Shown here: piece by piece, positions 8,668-18,132 of the stretch
Numbering within the stretch: the first letter of the stretch is position 1
Layout: each line of letters opens with the position of its first letter
Assembly: GCA_017744285.1 (NCBI GenBank)
Contig: JAGIBP010000026.1
Span: 1 to 61,679 of the forward strand
Origin: Variovorax sp.
GTDB taxonomy: Bacteria > Pseudomonadota > Gammaproteobacteria > Burkholderiales > Burkholderiaceae_C
DNA: 61,679 nt
Reading direction: 5' to 3'
Program-made: the position numbers and the translations under genes
Notes under the pieces: model-generated
Told to the model about the DNA's origin: nothing
What the model saw: the letters and a program-made list of their open reading frames with translations, nothing else
The model's database searches: none

Positions 8668-9222
8668 TCAGGCCGCGTTCAGAAGGTGGCGGGGCGGTGC
8701 GGCGGGCGGCTGCGCCGCGGGCCGCACGGCGGCGATCCGTTGCGCGAAGCGGTCCGGCGCCGCCAGGAAGCCGTCCTCGTACGCCACCACCCGCAGGCCG
8801 GCGCAGGCGGCCAGCAGCTCGCCGGGTTTCAGCAGGAAATCCGGCCGCGACGGCTTGCCCACCGTCTCGTTGCCCGCAGCGAAGGTTTCATAGAGAAGCA
8901 CGCCGCCGGGCGCCACCGCGGCCACGATGGCCGGCATCAGCGGGCGCCAGAGATAGTTGGTGACGATCACGCCGCCGAAGGCCTGGGCCTGGAACGGCCA
9001 GGGGCCCTGCTCGATGTCGGCCAGCAGCACCTGCCCGTAGGCCGCCGCCGCGTCGAGCGCCTCCTGCGAGCGGTCGACGCCGGTCGCAGGATGGCCGCGC
9101 CCGGCCGCGAAACGCATGTGCCGGCCCGAGCCGCAGGCCACGTCCAGCACCGTGGCACCCGGCGCCAGCAGGTGCCACCAGCGCTCGATCCAGGGCGAGG
9201 GCGCGAGGGCGGCGTGGTTCAA
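8668..9222 (-). CDS. Class I SAM-dependent methyltransferase domain protein
   Basis: A 184-residue Rossmann-fold methyltransferase. Motif I VLDVACGSGRHMRFAA binds SAM, followed by the acidic ribose-binding residue in GVDRSQEALD, LLADIEQG (adenine contact) and a YLWRPLMP segment at motif IV. Only the core domain is present; the substrate is unknown. The start is a TTG at 9222 that overlaps the TGA of the upstream small gene (TTGA), implying translational coupling. The carboxy terminus is Pro/Ala-rich. Confidence 0.8.
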   Translation of the reverse strand: MNHAALAPSPWIERWWHLLAPGATVLDVACGSGRHMRFAAGRGHPATGVDRSQEALDAAAAYGQVLLADIEQGPWPFQAQAFGGVIVTNYLWRPLMPAIVAAVAPGGVLLYETFAAGNETVGKPSRPDFLLKPGELLAACAGLRVVAYEDGFLAAPDRFAQRIAAVRPAAQPPAAPPRHLLNAA

Positions 9223-9359
9223 AAGCAGGCCCAGAGCTGGTCGACCAGCATGACGAGGAAGCCGGGGCGGGTGTAGAGCGCGAACACGGCCGCGAGCGCG
9301 AGCGTCGCCCCGGCCAGCCAGCCGGCGCGCACGAGACGATGGCGGATCGCGGTCGACAT
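9219..9359 (-). CDS. Small single-span membrane protein, 46 residues
   Basis: A short reading frame from the ATG at 9359 to the TGA at 9219-9221. The product starts MSTAIRHRLVRAGWLAG, has one hydrophobic helix (about 13-30) and ends PGFLVMLVDQLWACF. Basic residues precede the helix, suggesting a cytosolic amino terminus. Its stop overlaps the TTG start of the methyltransferase gene and it begins 7 bases after the MFS gene stop, so it sits tightly inside a leftward operon. No clear ribosome site is seen, and function is unknown; a real gene is inferred from the fit between neighbours. Confidence 0.6.
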   Translation of the reverse strand: MSTAIRHRLVRAGWLAGATLALAAVFALYTRPGFLVMLVDQLWACF

Positions 9360-9366
9360 GGGAGGA

Positions 9367-10584
9367 TCAGGCGGGCCGCGGCGCCGGGCGCGCGATCGCG
9401 CCTTCCTTGACCGGCAGGTTGATCAGCGCCGCGAAGATGCCCAGGGCGATCGCGAGGTACCACACGATGTCGTAGCTGCCGGTGCGGTCATAGAGATAGC
9501 CGCCCAGCCACACGCCCAGGAACGAGCCGACCTGGTGGCTGAAGAACACGATCCCGCCCAGCATCGACAGGTGCGCCACGCCGAAGATCTGGGCCACCAG
9601 GCCGCTGGTCAGGGGCACGGTCGATAGCCACAGGAAGCCCATCACGCTCGCGAAGACGTAGACGCTCGCGGGCGAGAGCGGCGCGATCAGGAAGAGCGCG
9701 ATCGCCGCCGCCCGGGCGAGGTAGATGGCCGCCAGCAGCTTGCGCTTGGCCAGGCGCGCGCCCAGCGAGCCGGCGACGTAGGTGCCGAAGACGTTGAACA
9801 GCCCGATCAGCGCCAGCGCGTAACTGGCCACCTCGGGCGACAGGCCCTTGTCCTTGAGGTAGCTCGGCATGTGCACGCCGATGAACACCACCTGGAAGCC
9901 GCAGACGAAATAGCCGGCGGTGAGCAGCACGAAGCTCGGGTAGCCGAAGGCTTCGCGGATGGCCTGGCCGATGGTCTGGCTGCGGCGCACCATGACGGAC
10001 TCGTGGCGCGGCTCGCGAAGCCCGAAGGCCAGGGGGACGATCATGAGCACCATGACCGCCAGCACGATCAGGGCGGTGTGCCACCCGAGGCGGGCGATGA
10101 GCTGCCCTTCCACGGGCACCATGAGGAACTGGCCGAAGGAGCCTGCGGCGGCCGCCACGCCCATCGCCCAGGAGCGCTTTTCGGCGGCGATCTGCCGGCC
10201 GATCACGCCGTAGATCACCGCGTAGGTCGTGCCCGCCTGGGCCGCGCCGATGAGGACGCCCGCGGTCAGCGCGAAGACAAAGGGAGTCGGGGAGAACGCC
10301 ATGCCCAGCAGGCCCAGCGCGTAGAGCACGGCGCCGGCGATCAGCACGCGGAAGGCGCCCAGCTTGTCGGCCAGCATGCCGGCGAACACGCCGATCAGGC
10401 CCCAGGAGAGGTTCTGCACCGCGATGGCGAAGGAGAACGCCTGCCTCGACCAGCCCTGCTCCTGCGTGATCGGCTGCAGCCAGAGTCCGAATCCGTGCCG
10501 GATGCCCATCGACAGGGTGACGATCATGGCCCCGCAGAGGAGGACTTGCTTGAGGCTGAGAGACTGGCTGGCGGTCGGATGCAT
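9367..10584 (-). CDS. MFS transporter, oxalate/formate antiporter-like
   Basis: A 405-residue inner-membrane transporter with twelve predicted helices. The loop between helices 2 and 3 carries GMLADKLGAFRVLIAG, the MFS motif A, repeated in weaker form after helix 8 (GSLGARLAKRKLLAA). The opening LSMGIRHGFGLWLQPITQE resembles the YbfB/oxalate-formate antiporter and monocarboxylate branches. The substrate cannot be told from sequence. The start at 10584 (MHPTASQSLSLKQVL) is preferred to an in-frame ATG at 10716, which would run into parE. It is divergent from parE with 125 bases between them. Confidence 0.85.
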   Translation of the reverse strand: MHPTASQSLSLKQVLLCGAMIVTLSMGIRHGFGLWLQPITQEQGWSRQAFSFAIAVQNLSWGLIGVFAGMLADKLGAFRVLIAGAVLYALGLLGMAFSPTPFVFALTAGVLIGAAQAGTTYAVIYGVIGRQIAAEKRSWAMGVAAAAGSFGQFLMVPVEGQLIARLGWHTALIVLAVMVLMIVPLAFGLREPRHESVMVRRSQTIGQAIREAFGYPSFVLLTAGYFVCGFQVVFIGVHMPSYLKDKGLSPEVASYALALIGLFNVFGTYVAGSLGARLAKRKLLAAIYLARAAAIALFLIAPLSPASVYVFASVMGFLWLSTVPLTSGLVAQIFGVAHLSMLGGIVFFSHQVGSFLGVWLGGYLYDRTGSYDIVWYLAIALGIFAALINLPVKEGAIARPAPRPA

Positions 10585-10709
10585 GGCGGGCAATGTACCC
10601 AAAAGGCGCCCGCGCCGCCGGCCCAGGGGCAAAGCGATTGTTGATATTTGCGCATCCCATTGATGCCGCGCCCCGGGCGGCCGGCACCGGCGTCCTAGAA
10701 TCCCGCGCC

Positions 10710-12686
10710 ATGGCAAGCAAGGAACCAGGCAGTTACGGCGAGGCGTCGATCCGCGTCCTCAAGGGGCTCGAGCCCGTCAAGCAGCGGCCGGGCATGTACA
10801 CCCGCACCGACAACCCGCTGCACATCATCCAGGAAGTGCTGGACAACGCCGCCGACGAGGCGCTTGCTGGGTACGGCAAGAAGATCAAGGTCGTGCTGCA
10901 TGCCGACGGCTCCGTGAGCGTGGAAGACGACGGCCGCGGCATTCCGTTCGGCCTGCATCCGGAAGAAAAGGCGCCGGTCATCGAACTGGTCTACACCCGC
11001 CTGCACGCGGGCGGCAAGTTCGACAAGGGCTCGGGCGGCGCCTACAGCTTCTCGGGCGGGCTGCACGGCGTGGGCGTGTCGGTGACCAATGCGCTGTCGA
11101 AGCGGCTCGAAGTCACGTCCTACCGCGAAGGCTCGGTCGCGCAGATCGCCTTCGCCGCGGGCGACGTGGTCGAGAAGCTCAAGGTGCGCCCGCAGGACAG
11201 CGCCGCCGGCGACCGCCGCCAGGGCACCACGGTGCGCGCCTGGCCCGATGCGAAATACTTCGAGTCGGCCGCGCTGCCGGTCCACGAGCTCACGCACCTC
11301 TTGCGCAGCAAGGCGGTGCTGATGCCCGGCGTGTCGGTCACGCTCGCGGTCGAGAAGACCAAGGAAACCCAGACCTGGCTCTACAAGGGCGGCCTGCGCG
11401 ACTACCTGATGCAGACGCTCAACGGCGAGCCGGTGATCCCGCTCTTCGACGGCGCGGGCCATGCCGACAAGAACGCCGACAACTTCGCCGAAGGCGAGGG
11501 CGCCGACTGGTGCGTGGCCTTCACCGAGGAAGGCCAGCCGGTGCGCGAGAGCTACGTCAACCTGATCCCGACCAGCGCGGGCGGCACGCACGACAGCGGC
11601 CTGCGCGACGGGCTCTTCAACGCGGTCAAGAGCTTCATCGACCTGCATTCGCTGCTGCCCAAGGGCGTGAAGCTGCTGCCCGAGGACGTGTTCGCGCGCG
11701 CCTCGTACGTGCTCTCGGCCAAGGTGCTCGATCCGCAGTTCCAGGGGCAGATCAAGGAGCGGCTCAACTCGCGCGACGCGGTGCGGCTGGTCTCCAGCTT
11801 CGTGCGGCCGGCGATGGAGCTGTGGCTCAACCAGCACGTCGATTACGGCAAGCGGCTCGCCGAACTCGCGATCAAGGCCGCGCAGACGCGCCAGCGCGCC
11901 GGCCAGAAGGTCGAGAAGCGCAAGGGCTCCGGCGTGGCGGTGCTGCCCGGCAAGCTGACCGACTGCGAAAGCCGCGACATCGCGCACAACGAGGTCTTCC
12001 TGGTCGAGGGCGATTCGGCCGGCGGCAGCGCCAAGATGGGCCGCGACAAGGAATGCCAGGCCATCCTTCCGCTGCGCGGCAAGGTGCTCAACACCTGGGA
12101 GGTCGAGCGCGACCGGCTCTTCGCCAACACCGAGATCCACGACATCTCGGTCGCGATCGGCGTCGATCCGCACGGGCCCGATGACACGCCCGACCTCTCG
12201 GGCCTGCGCTACGGGAAGATCTGCATCCTCAGCGATGCCGACGTGGACGGCTCGCACATCCAGGTGCTGCTGCTCACGCTGTTCTTCCGCCACTTCCCGA
12301 AGCTCATCGAGGCGGGCCACGTGTACGTGGCGAAGCCGCCGCTCTTCCGCGTCGATGCGCCGGCGCGCGGCAAGAAGCCGGCCTCGAAGGTGTATGCGCT
12401 CGACGAGGGCGAGCTCACCGCGATCCTCGACAAGCTGCGCAAGGACGGCGTGCGCGAGGGCGCCTGGAGCATCAGCCGCTTCAAGGGCCTGGGCGAGATG
12501 AGCGCGGAGCAGTTGTGGGAAACCACGCTGAACCCCGACACGCGCCGCCTCTTGCAGGTGCGCCTGGGCCGCTTCGACGTGTCCGGCACGCAGGGCGAGA
12601 TTACCAAGCTGATGGGCAAGGGCGAAGCGGCCGCGCGGCGCGAGCTGATGGAGCTGCGGGCCGACGAGGTCGAAGTCGACATCTAG
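10710..12686 (+). CDS. parE: DNA topoisomerase IV subunit B
   Basis: ATPase subunit of topoisomerase IV, which decatenates daughter chromosomes. 658 residues. The GHKL ATPase domain shows VLDNAADEAL, VEDDGRGIPFG and the glycine-rich FSGGLHGVGVSVTNAL. The TOPRIM domain has VEGDSAGGSAKMGRDKECQ and LSDADVDGSHIQ with the metal-binding acidic residues. RFKGLGEMSAEQLWETT is near the end. The ATG at 10710 starts MASKEPGSYGEAS. A TAGAAT hexamer ends only 8 bases upstream, so the mRNA may have almost no leader. parC lies 987 bases downstream, with a transglycosylase between. Confidence 0.96.
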   Translation: MASKEPGSYGEASIRVLKGLEPVKQRPGMYTRTDNPLHIIQEVLDNAADEALAGYGKKIKVVLHADGSVSVEDDGRGIPFGLHPEEKAPVIELVYTRLHAGGKFDKGSGGAYSFSGGLHGVGVSVTNALSKRLEVTSYREGSVAQIAFAAGDVVEKLKVRPQDSAAGDRRQGTTVRAWPDAKYFESAALPVHELTHLLRSKAVLMPGVSVTLAVEKTKETQTWLYKGGLRDYLMQTLNGEPVIPLFDGAGHADKNADNFAEGEGADWCVAFTEEGQPVRESYVNLIPTSAGGTHDSGLRDGLFNAVKSFIDLHSLLPKGVKLLPEDVFARASYVLSAKVLDPQFQGQIKERLNSRDAVRLVSSFVRPAMELWLNQHVDYGKRLAELAIKAAQTRQRAGQKVEKRKGSGVAVLPGKLTDCESRDIAHNEVFLVEGDSAGGSAKMGRDKECQAILPLRGKVLNTWEVERDRLFANTEIHDISVAIGVDPHGPDDTPDLSGLRYGKICILSDADVDGSHIQVLLLTLFFRHFPKLIEAGHVYVAKPPLFRVDAPARGKKPASKVYALDEGELTAILDKLRKDGVREGAWSISRFKGLGEMSAEQLWETTLNPDTRRLLQVRLGRFDVSGTQGEITKLMGKGEAAARRELMELRADEVEVDI

Positions 12687-12762
12687 TGCGGCCGGGGCGC
12701 GCGTCGAACAATTTGTGACGGTGCGGACGTCGTGCGTTGACAGGCCCCGGGCATAGTGCCGC

Positions 12763-13596
12763 ATGGCGAAATCGATGACGCTTCCCGGTTGGATGCTCGC
12801 GCTGCTGTCGGCCCTCGTGCTGGCGGCCGCGCCGCAAGCCGCCCGGGCGACGGACATCTTCGGTTACGTCGACGACAAGGGCGTGGCGCATTTCGCCTCC
12901 GAGAAGCTCGACGAACGCTACCAATTGTTCTTCCGCGGCGGCCAGAGCTTCGACACCGCGGACGGCCTGGGCCGTGGCCGCGCGCCGGGCAGCGCCAAGG
13001 TGCCGCGCGCCTCGCAGGCACTCGTGGCGATGTTCGAGGCGTCGCCGAGCTACAAGCCCGCCCAGGGCGCGCTGCGCGAGGCCGCGCGCCGTCATTCGAT
13101 CGACTACGAACTGCTGCAGGCGCTGATCGCCACCGAATCGGGCTTCGACGCGCAGGCCGTGTCGCCCAAGGGCGCGCTCGGGCTCATGCAGGTGATGCCC
13201 GCAACGGCCGAGCGCTATGGCATCGCGGCCGACCAGCGCGCCTCGGTCGAGAAGAAGCTCTTCGACCCGCGCATCAACATCGCCACCGGCGCGCGCTACC
13301 TGCGCGACCTGATGCAAATGTTCCAGGGCGACCTGGAACTCGCCCTGGCCGCCTACAACGCGGGCGAGGGCGCGGTGCAGCGCGCGGGCAACAAGATCCC
13401 CAACTATCGCGAGACGCAGAACTACGTGGCGACGGTGCTCCAGCTCTACGCCTACCTCAAGCCCTCGGCGGCGATCGGCCGGGGCCGTGCACCGGCGCGC
13501 ATCCGCATGGAGATGGGGGTGCCGGCGGGGGGCGCCCTCGGTCGTGGCAATATGCCGCCCGACGCGCGCGTCGCGCCGGCCCTGCCGGCGCCGTGA
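12763..13596 (+). CDS. Periplasmic lytic transglycosylase, SLT domain
   Basis: Cleaves peptidoglycan between MurNAc and GlcNAc with formation of the 1,6-anhydro end. 277 residues: signal peptide (about 1-29, ending AARA), a DUF4124-like segment (DIFGYVDDKGVAHFA), then a Slt70-type catalytic domain (about 95-240) with the catalytic Glu in ATESGFDAQAVS, the GLMQVMPATAERYG motif and AYNAGEGAV. The tail is Pro/Ala-rich. It sits between parE and parC on the same strand, a placement that suggests co-transcription rather than shared function. Confidence 0.9.
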   Translation: MAKSMTLPGWMLALLSALVLAAAPQAARATDIFGYVDDKGVAHFASEKLDERYQLFFRGGQSFDTADGLGRGRAPGSAKVPRASQALVAMFEASPSYKPAQGALREAARRHSIDYELLQALIATESGFDAQAVSPKGALGLMQVMPATAERYGIAADQRASVEKKLFDPRINIATGARYLRDLMQMFQGDLELALAAYNAGEGAVQRAGNKIPNYRETQNYVATVLQLYAYLKPSAAIGRGRAPARIRMEMGVPAGGALGRGNMPPDARVAPALPAP

Positions 13597-13673
13597 TGCC
13601 GCGCATTTTTCGAAAAGGGTGAACGCGCCGACGACAGGCGCTCGCCCGCCATTCTTCTGACTTTCCTGATTCC

Positions 13674-16055
13674 ATGGACCAACCCACGCTCGATTTCCAG
13701 AGCCCTGAAGACGATGGCTCGCTGACGCTGGCGGACTACGCGCAAACCGCGTACCTCGAGTACGCGCTGTCCGTCGTCAAGGGCCGCGCCCTGCCCGATG
13801 TCAGCGACGGCCAGAAGCCGGTGCAGCGTCGCATCCTCTATTCGATGTCGCGCATGGGGCTGGGCTTCGGCGGCGCCAACGGCACCGTGGGCGCCAAGCC
13901 GGTGAAGAGTGCGCGCGTGGTCGGCGACGTGCTCGGCCGCTTCCACCCGCACGGCGACCAGGCGGCCTATGACGCGCTGGTGCGCATGGCGCAGGATTTC
14001 TCGCAGCGCTACCCGCTGGTCGACGGCCAGGGCAACTTCGGCAGCCGCGACGGCGATGGCGCGGCGGCCATGCGCTACACCGAGGCGCGTCTCTCGCGCA
14101 TCACGAGCCTGCTGCTCGACGAGATCGACGAGGGCACGGTCGATTTCATTCCCAACTACGACGGCTCGACCGACGAGCCGCGGCTGCTGCCGGCGCGCCT
14201 GCCCTTCGTGCTGCTCAACGGCGCGAGCGGCATCGCGGTCGGCCTGGCGACCGAGATCCCGAGCCACAACCTGCGCGAGGTGGCCGACGCCTGCGTGGCG
14301 ATGATCAAGTCCAACGGCAAGCTGAGCGACGAGGAATTGTTCACGCTCGTGCCGGGGCCGGATTACCCGGGCGGCGCGCAGATCATCAGCAGCGCGGCGG
14401 ACATCGCCGAGGCCTATCGCACGGGACGCGGCTCGCTCAAGGTGCGCGCGCGCTGGAAGATCGAGGAACTCGCGCGCGGCCAGTGGCAGGTGGTGGTCCA
14501 TGAGCTGCCGCCGGGCGTGAGCTCGCAGAAGGTGCTCGAGGAGATCGAGGAGATCACCAACCCGAAGGTGCGCGCCGGCAAGAAGGCGCTCACGGCCGAG
14601 CAGACGCAGCTCAAGGCGAGCGTGCTCGCGGTGCTCGACGGCGTGCGCGACGAGTCGAGCAAGGATGCGCCGGTGCGCCTCGTGTTCGAGCCGAAGACCT
14701 CGCGCATCAGCCAGGAGGAGTTCATCGGCACGCTGCTCGCGCAGACCTCGCTGGAGACCTCGTCATCGATCAATCTCACGATGGTCGGCATCGACGGCAA
14801 GCCGACGCAGAAGTCGCTGCGGCAGATGCTGAACGAGTGGATCGCGTTCCGCGAAGTCACGGTCGAGAAGCGCTCGCGGCATCGCCTGGGCAAGGTACAG
14901 GACCGCATCCACATCCTCGAAGGCCGGCAGATCGTGCTGCTGAACATCGACGAGGTGATCGCGATCATCCGCGCCGCGGACGAGCCCAAGGCGGCGCTGA
15001 TCGCGCGCTTCAACCTGAGCGATCGGCAGGCCGAGGACATCCTCGAGATCCGGCTGCGCCAATTGGCGCGCCTGGAGGCGATCAAGATCGAGCAGGAGCT
15101 CCAGGGCCTGCGCGAGGAGCAGAAGAAGCTCGAGGACATCCTCGGCAGCCCGGCCGCGCTGCGCCGCCTGCTGGTGAAGGAGATCGAGGCCGACGCGAAG
15201 ACCTTCGAGGATCCGCGCCGCACGCTGATCCAGGCCGAGAAGCGCGCCGTGGCCGAGGTGCGCGTGGTCGACGAGCCGGTGACGGTGATCGTCTCGCAGA
15301 AGGGCTGGGTGCGCACGCAGAAGGGCTGGGCGAGCGAGCGCGCCGCCGGGTCGGCGCCGCCCGAGTACAGCTTCAAGTCGGGCGACGCGCTCTACGGCGC
15401 CTTCGAGTGCCGCACGGTCGACACGCTGCTGGTCTTCGGCACCGCCAAGGACAAGAGCGTGCGCGTCTACAGCGTGGCGGTGGCCTCGCTGCCGGGCGGC
15501 CGCGGCGACGGCCAGCCGGTCACGACGCTGATCGACCTGGAGAGCGGCACGCACGTGGCGCACTACTTCGCAGGGCCGCAGGGTGCGAACCTGTTGCTGT
15601 CGAGCAGCGGCGGCTACGGCTTCATCGCGGCGGTCGAGAACATGGTCTCGCGCCAGAAGGGCGGCAAGGCCTTCGTCGACGTGGGCGAGGGCGAACAGCT
15701 GTGCCGGCCCTCGCTGGTGGGCGGCGCGGGCGGCGCCGAGCCGCTGCCGCCGGCCACGCACGTGTGCTGCGCGTCGACCGGCGGGCGCATCCTGACCTTC
15801 GACATCGGCGAGATGAAGGCGCTGCCCAAGGGCGGCCGCGGGCTGACGCTGATCGACCTGGAGGCCAAGGACACCCTCGCCGGCGCGGCCGCCTACACGC
15901 GCAGCGTGAAGATTGAAGGCATCGGCCGCGGCGGCAAGGAGCGCGACGAGACGCTGGAAATCCGCACGCTCAACAACGCGCGCGCCGCGCGGGCGCGCAA
16001 GGGCAAGGCGGCCGACCTCGGCTTCAAGCCCGCGAGCGTCACGCGCGTGCAGTAG
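13674..16055 (+). CDS. parC: DNA topoisomerase IV subunit A
   Basis: Breakage-reunion subunit of topoisomerase IV, 793 residues. It starts with a short acidic extension before [17 protein letters not shown]. The winged-helix region contains [19 protein letters not shown], which corresponds to the quinolone-resistance region; the catalytic tyrosine is Tyr135 in [10 protein letters not shown]. The coiled-coil and tower region follows (about 330-500), then a carboxy-terminal beta-pinwheel with degraded repeats (from about 530). The domain pattern and the pairing with parE argue for ParC rather than GyrA. Confidence 0.96.
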   Translation: MDQPTLDFQSPEDDGSLTLADYAQTAYLEYALSVVKGRALPDVSDGQKPVQRRILYSMSRMGLGFGGANGTVGAKPVKSARVVGDVLGRFHPHGDQAAYDALVRMAQDFSQRYPLVDGQGNFGSRDGDGAAAMRYTEARLSRITSLLLDEIDEGTVDFIPNYDGSTDEPRLLPARLPFVLLNGASGIAVGLATEIPSHNLREVADACVAMIKSNGKLSDEELFTLVPGPDYPGGAQIISSAADIAEAYRTGRGSLKVRARWKIEELARGQWQVVVHELPPGVSSQKVLEEIEEITNPKVRAGKKALTAEQTQLKASVLAVLDGVRDESSKDAPVRLVFEPKTSRISQEEFIGTLLAQTSLETSSSINLTMVGIDGKPTQKSLRQMLNEWIAFREVTVEKRSRHRLGKVQDRIHILEGRQIVLLNIDEVIAIIRAADEPKAALIARFNLSDRQAEDILEIRLRQLARLEAIKIEQELQGLREEQKKLEDILGSPAALRRLLVKEIEADAKTFEDPRRTLIQAEKRAVAEVRVVDEPVTVIVSQKGWVRTQKGWASERAAGSAPPEYSFKSGDALYGAFECRTVDTLLVFGTAKDKSVRVYSVAVASLPGGRGDGQPVTTLIDLESGTHVAHYFAGPQGANLLLSSSGGYGFIAAVENMVSRQKGGKAFVDVGEGEQLCRPSLVGGAGGAEPLPPATHVCCASTGGRILTFDIGEMKALPKGGRGLTLIDLEAKDTLAGAAAYTRSVKIEGIGRGGKERDETLEIRTLNNARAARARKGKAADLGFKPASVTRVQ

Positions 16056-16076
16056 CGGCAGGGCACGGAGAACGCC

Positions 16077-16262
16077 ATGGAAGTCGGTGTCATCGGCCTG
16101 ATCGTCGCGCTCGTGAGCGGGCTGGCGAGCTTCGCGCTCGGCCGCTGGCTGTCGAAGCGGCGGCGCGAGAAGAAGGCATTGGAGGCGCGCGCCGCCGAGT
16201 ACGCCTCGCAGAGCCGCCAGGTGCGGCGGGCGCGCGAGAGGGAGCGTGCACGCCGGCGGTGA
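16077..16262 (+). CDS. Small membrane-anchored protein with basic tail
   Basis: A 61-residue protein with an amino-terminal transmembrane helix (about 4-24, GVIGLIVALVSGLASFALG) followed by a strongly basic and charged tail (WLSKRRREKKALEARA to ERERARRR). The charge pattern predicts a cytosolic carboxy terminus that could touch membrane lipid or nucleic acid. It starts 21 bases after parC with a CGGAGA ribosome site. No family recognised. Confidence 0.65.
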   Translation: MEVGVIGLIVALVSGLASFALGRWLSKRRREKKALEARAAEYASQSRQVRRARERERARRR

Positions 16263-16271
16263 GGCGCACCC

Positions 16272-17936
16272 TCAGTCGGTGAAGGACCGCACCCGCAGCG
16301 GCAGGACAGGCGGCTCCCAGCGGTAGTCGTCCGCCAGCACGTCGCGCCCCGGGTGCTGGCCGTCCCAGCGCAGGTGCAGGAGATCGGCGAGCGTCCAGCC
16401 GGTCCAGTCGGCTCGGAACGGGCGCAGCGCGGCCTCCGCGGATGCAGCCGGCGGCCGGTCGTTGCGCCACACCATCGCCGGAATGCGGTAGCCCGATTCG
16501 GTGGCGGGGCTGTGGCCCGCGCGGTCGGTGCCGTGGCCCACTTCCTGGCCATGGTCCGAGAGATACATCCAGGCGCGGTACTCGTTCGAGCGGCCGGCGG
16601 TGCGCGTGAGCTGCAGGGTCTCGGAGACGACGAAGTCGTGATAGAGAAGCGCGGCGTCGTACTCCTGGCGGAAGCGCCGCACCCAGGCGGAGCGGCCTTC
16701 CTCGATCAGCTGGGCCTCCACCATGTCGGGGTGGTCGTCGAAGGGGTTGTTCCCCGCCGGAAAGCGAAGGCTGTAGTGCGGATGCGCGCCCAGCAGGTGA
16801 ACCACGATGAACTTGCGTTCGGCCGGGTCCTCCAGCGCCTCCTGCACGCAGTCGAGCAGTTCGCCGTCGAGCGATGCGCTCGCGCGACCGGGCGTGCGGT
16901 TGACGAGGTCCACCACGTCGGCGAGCCGTGCGTGCTGCTGCTCGATCGCGATGTCGTCGTGGTTGCTCATCCACCAGACCTTGTAGCCCGCCGCGCGTGC
17001 CAATGCCAGCAGATGCTGGGGGGGTGTGCCGCCGTCGTCGGCGGGCTGCCCGAAGCCGAACATGTTGCGCAGCGCGGGCAGGGTGCTCGCGTCCACCGAC
17101 CATGCGTTGCGCAGCACCACCATCCTGTCGCCCTGCTGCCGGTGGTACGCGACGAGCCGGGGTGTCGTGGCCCGGCGGTAGCCGTACAGCGCCAGGTTGT
17201 CGCGGTTGATGCTGTCGGTGACGACGAGCACGACGGTGGACGGGCCGTCGCGCGTGATCACCGGGGCCGCGGTCCGGGCGCGCGCCAGGGCCGCCTCGCG
17301 CTCGCGCTGTTCATCGGCCCAGCCTGCGCGCAGGGCCTGGATCGATTGCGCCCAGCCCGTCCAGAAGACCATCGGGTGCAGGCGCCGCCATGGTTTGCTC
17401 GCATAGGCCGCGGCGCAGACGAGCAGCACGCCCGCGAGCAGGAAGACGGCGCCGCGCGACGGGCGCGCGCGTGCCCGGCCGTCGGCGCCGCGCGCGAGCC
17501 GCCAGGCGCAGACGCCGGCGGCCAGGAGCGCGAGGCACCACAGCAGCCCGGTGCGCCAGTGCATCGCCAGGTACTCGCCCGCTTCGCGCGGATTGGAATT
17601 GGCCGCGGCGCCGAGCACCAGCGCGCCGTCGGGCGCGGCCTGGTAGGCCTCCAGCAGATAGGCGCGCGCCGCGCCATCGAGCGCGAAGGCCATGACCCAC
17701 AGCGACACCGCGGCGCGGCGCAGGCACCGCACTGCGGGGCTGCGCAGCGGCCAGGCGAGCCAGCAAAGAAGGGGCAGGAGCAGCACGAGCATCTGCGCCA
17801 CGCGCCGTCCGTCGTGGCCCAGCAGGATGAAGAGGCCCGCGATGCCCGACAGCGCCGCCACGGCGGCCCAGGGGCTCCCGAGCGTGCGCTCGGGCCATGG
17901 CGGGCGGCGCCCGGCGAAGTCCAAGGAGGTGCGCAT
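16272..17936 (-). CDS. Phosphoethanolamine-transferase-like sulfatase-fold membrane protein
   Basis: A 554-residue inner-membrane protein with the EptA/CptA layout: five predicted helices in the first 180 residues, then a periplasmic alkaline-phosphatase-fold domain. The catalytic start reads VVLVVTDSINRDNLALYGY, aligning Ser242 with the Thr nucleophile of EptA (usual motif GET). Later motifs are NAWSVDASTLPAL, HLLGAHPHYSLRF and YLSDHGQEVGHG, the last giving Asp/His metal ligands. It probably transfers phosphoethanolamine or a related group onto lipid A, core sugars or a glycan; the Ser leaves a sulfatase or other hydrolase possible. The start at 17936 is chosen to begin at the first family-like segment. 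Divergent from the patatin gene, 196 bases apart. Confidence 0.8.
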   Translation of the reverse strand: MRTSLDFAGRRPPWPERTLGSPWAAVAALSGIAGLFILLGHDGRRVAQMLVLLLPLLCWLAWPLRSPAVRCLRRAAVSLWVMAFALDGAARAYLLEAYQAAPDGALVLGAAANSNPREAGEYLAMHWRTGLLWCLALLAAGVCAWRLARGADGRARARPSRGAVFLLAGVLLVCAAAYASKPWRRLHPMVFWTGWAQSIQALRAGWADEQREREAALARARTAAPVITRDGPSTVVLVVTDSINRDNLALYGYRRATTPRLVAYHRQQGDRMVVLRNAWSVDASTLPALRNMFGFGQPADDGGTPPQHLLALARAAGYKVWWMSNHDDIAIEQQHARLADVVDLVNRTPGRASASLDGELLDCVQEALEDPAERKFIVVHLLGAHPHYSLRFPAGNNPFDDHPDMVEAQLIEEGRSAWVRRFRQEYDAALLYHDFVVSETLQLTRTAGRSNEYRAWMYLSDHGQEVGHGTDRAGHSPATESGYRIPAMVWRNDRPPAASAEAALRPFRADWTGWTLADLLHLRWDGQHPGRDVLADDYRWEPPVLPLRVRSFTD

Positions 17937-18132
17937 GGAGGAAGCCACGTTCTGGAGGAAGCGGGATTCTCGCGGCGCGCCGATTCGCGCGCCGCCGCAT
18001 TCCGCTCTCCCGCGAAGGGCCATCGGAGCGGGGCGCCGCTGTCGTTCGCCCGTCCGAAGCCATAGGCCTTTCGCGCCATTGCTGCGCCGTGCGTTGCATG
18101 AAATATTGCGTCGCACAGGCACGAGGAGCGGC

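Noticed and set aside
12737..12742. TTGACA before the lytic transglycosylase gene as a -35 box
   Set aside because: The only -10-like hexamer (CATAGT, 12752-12757) is just nine bases away, too close for a sigma-70 promoter.
13607..13616. TTTTCGAAAA palindrome after the transglycosylase gene as a terminator
   Set aside because: The stem is short and AT-only with no following T-run, and parC starts soon after.
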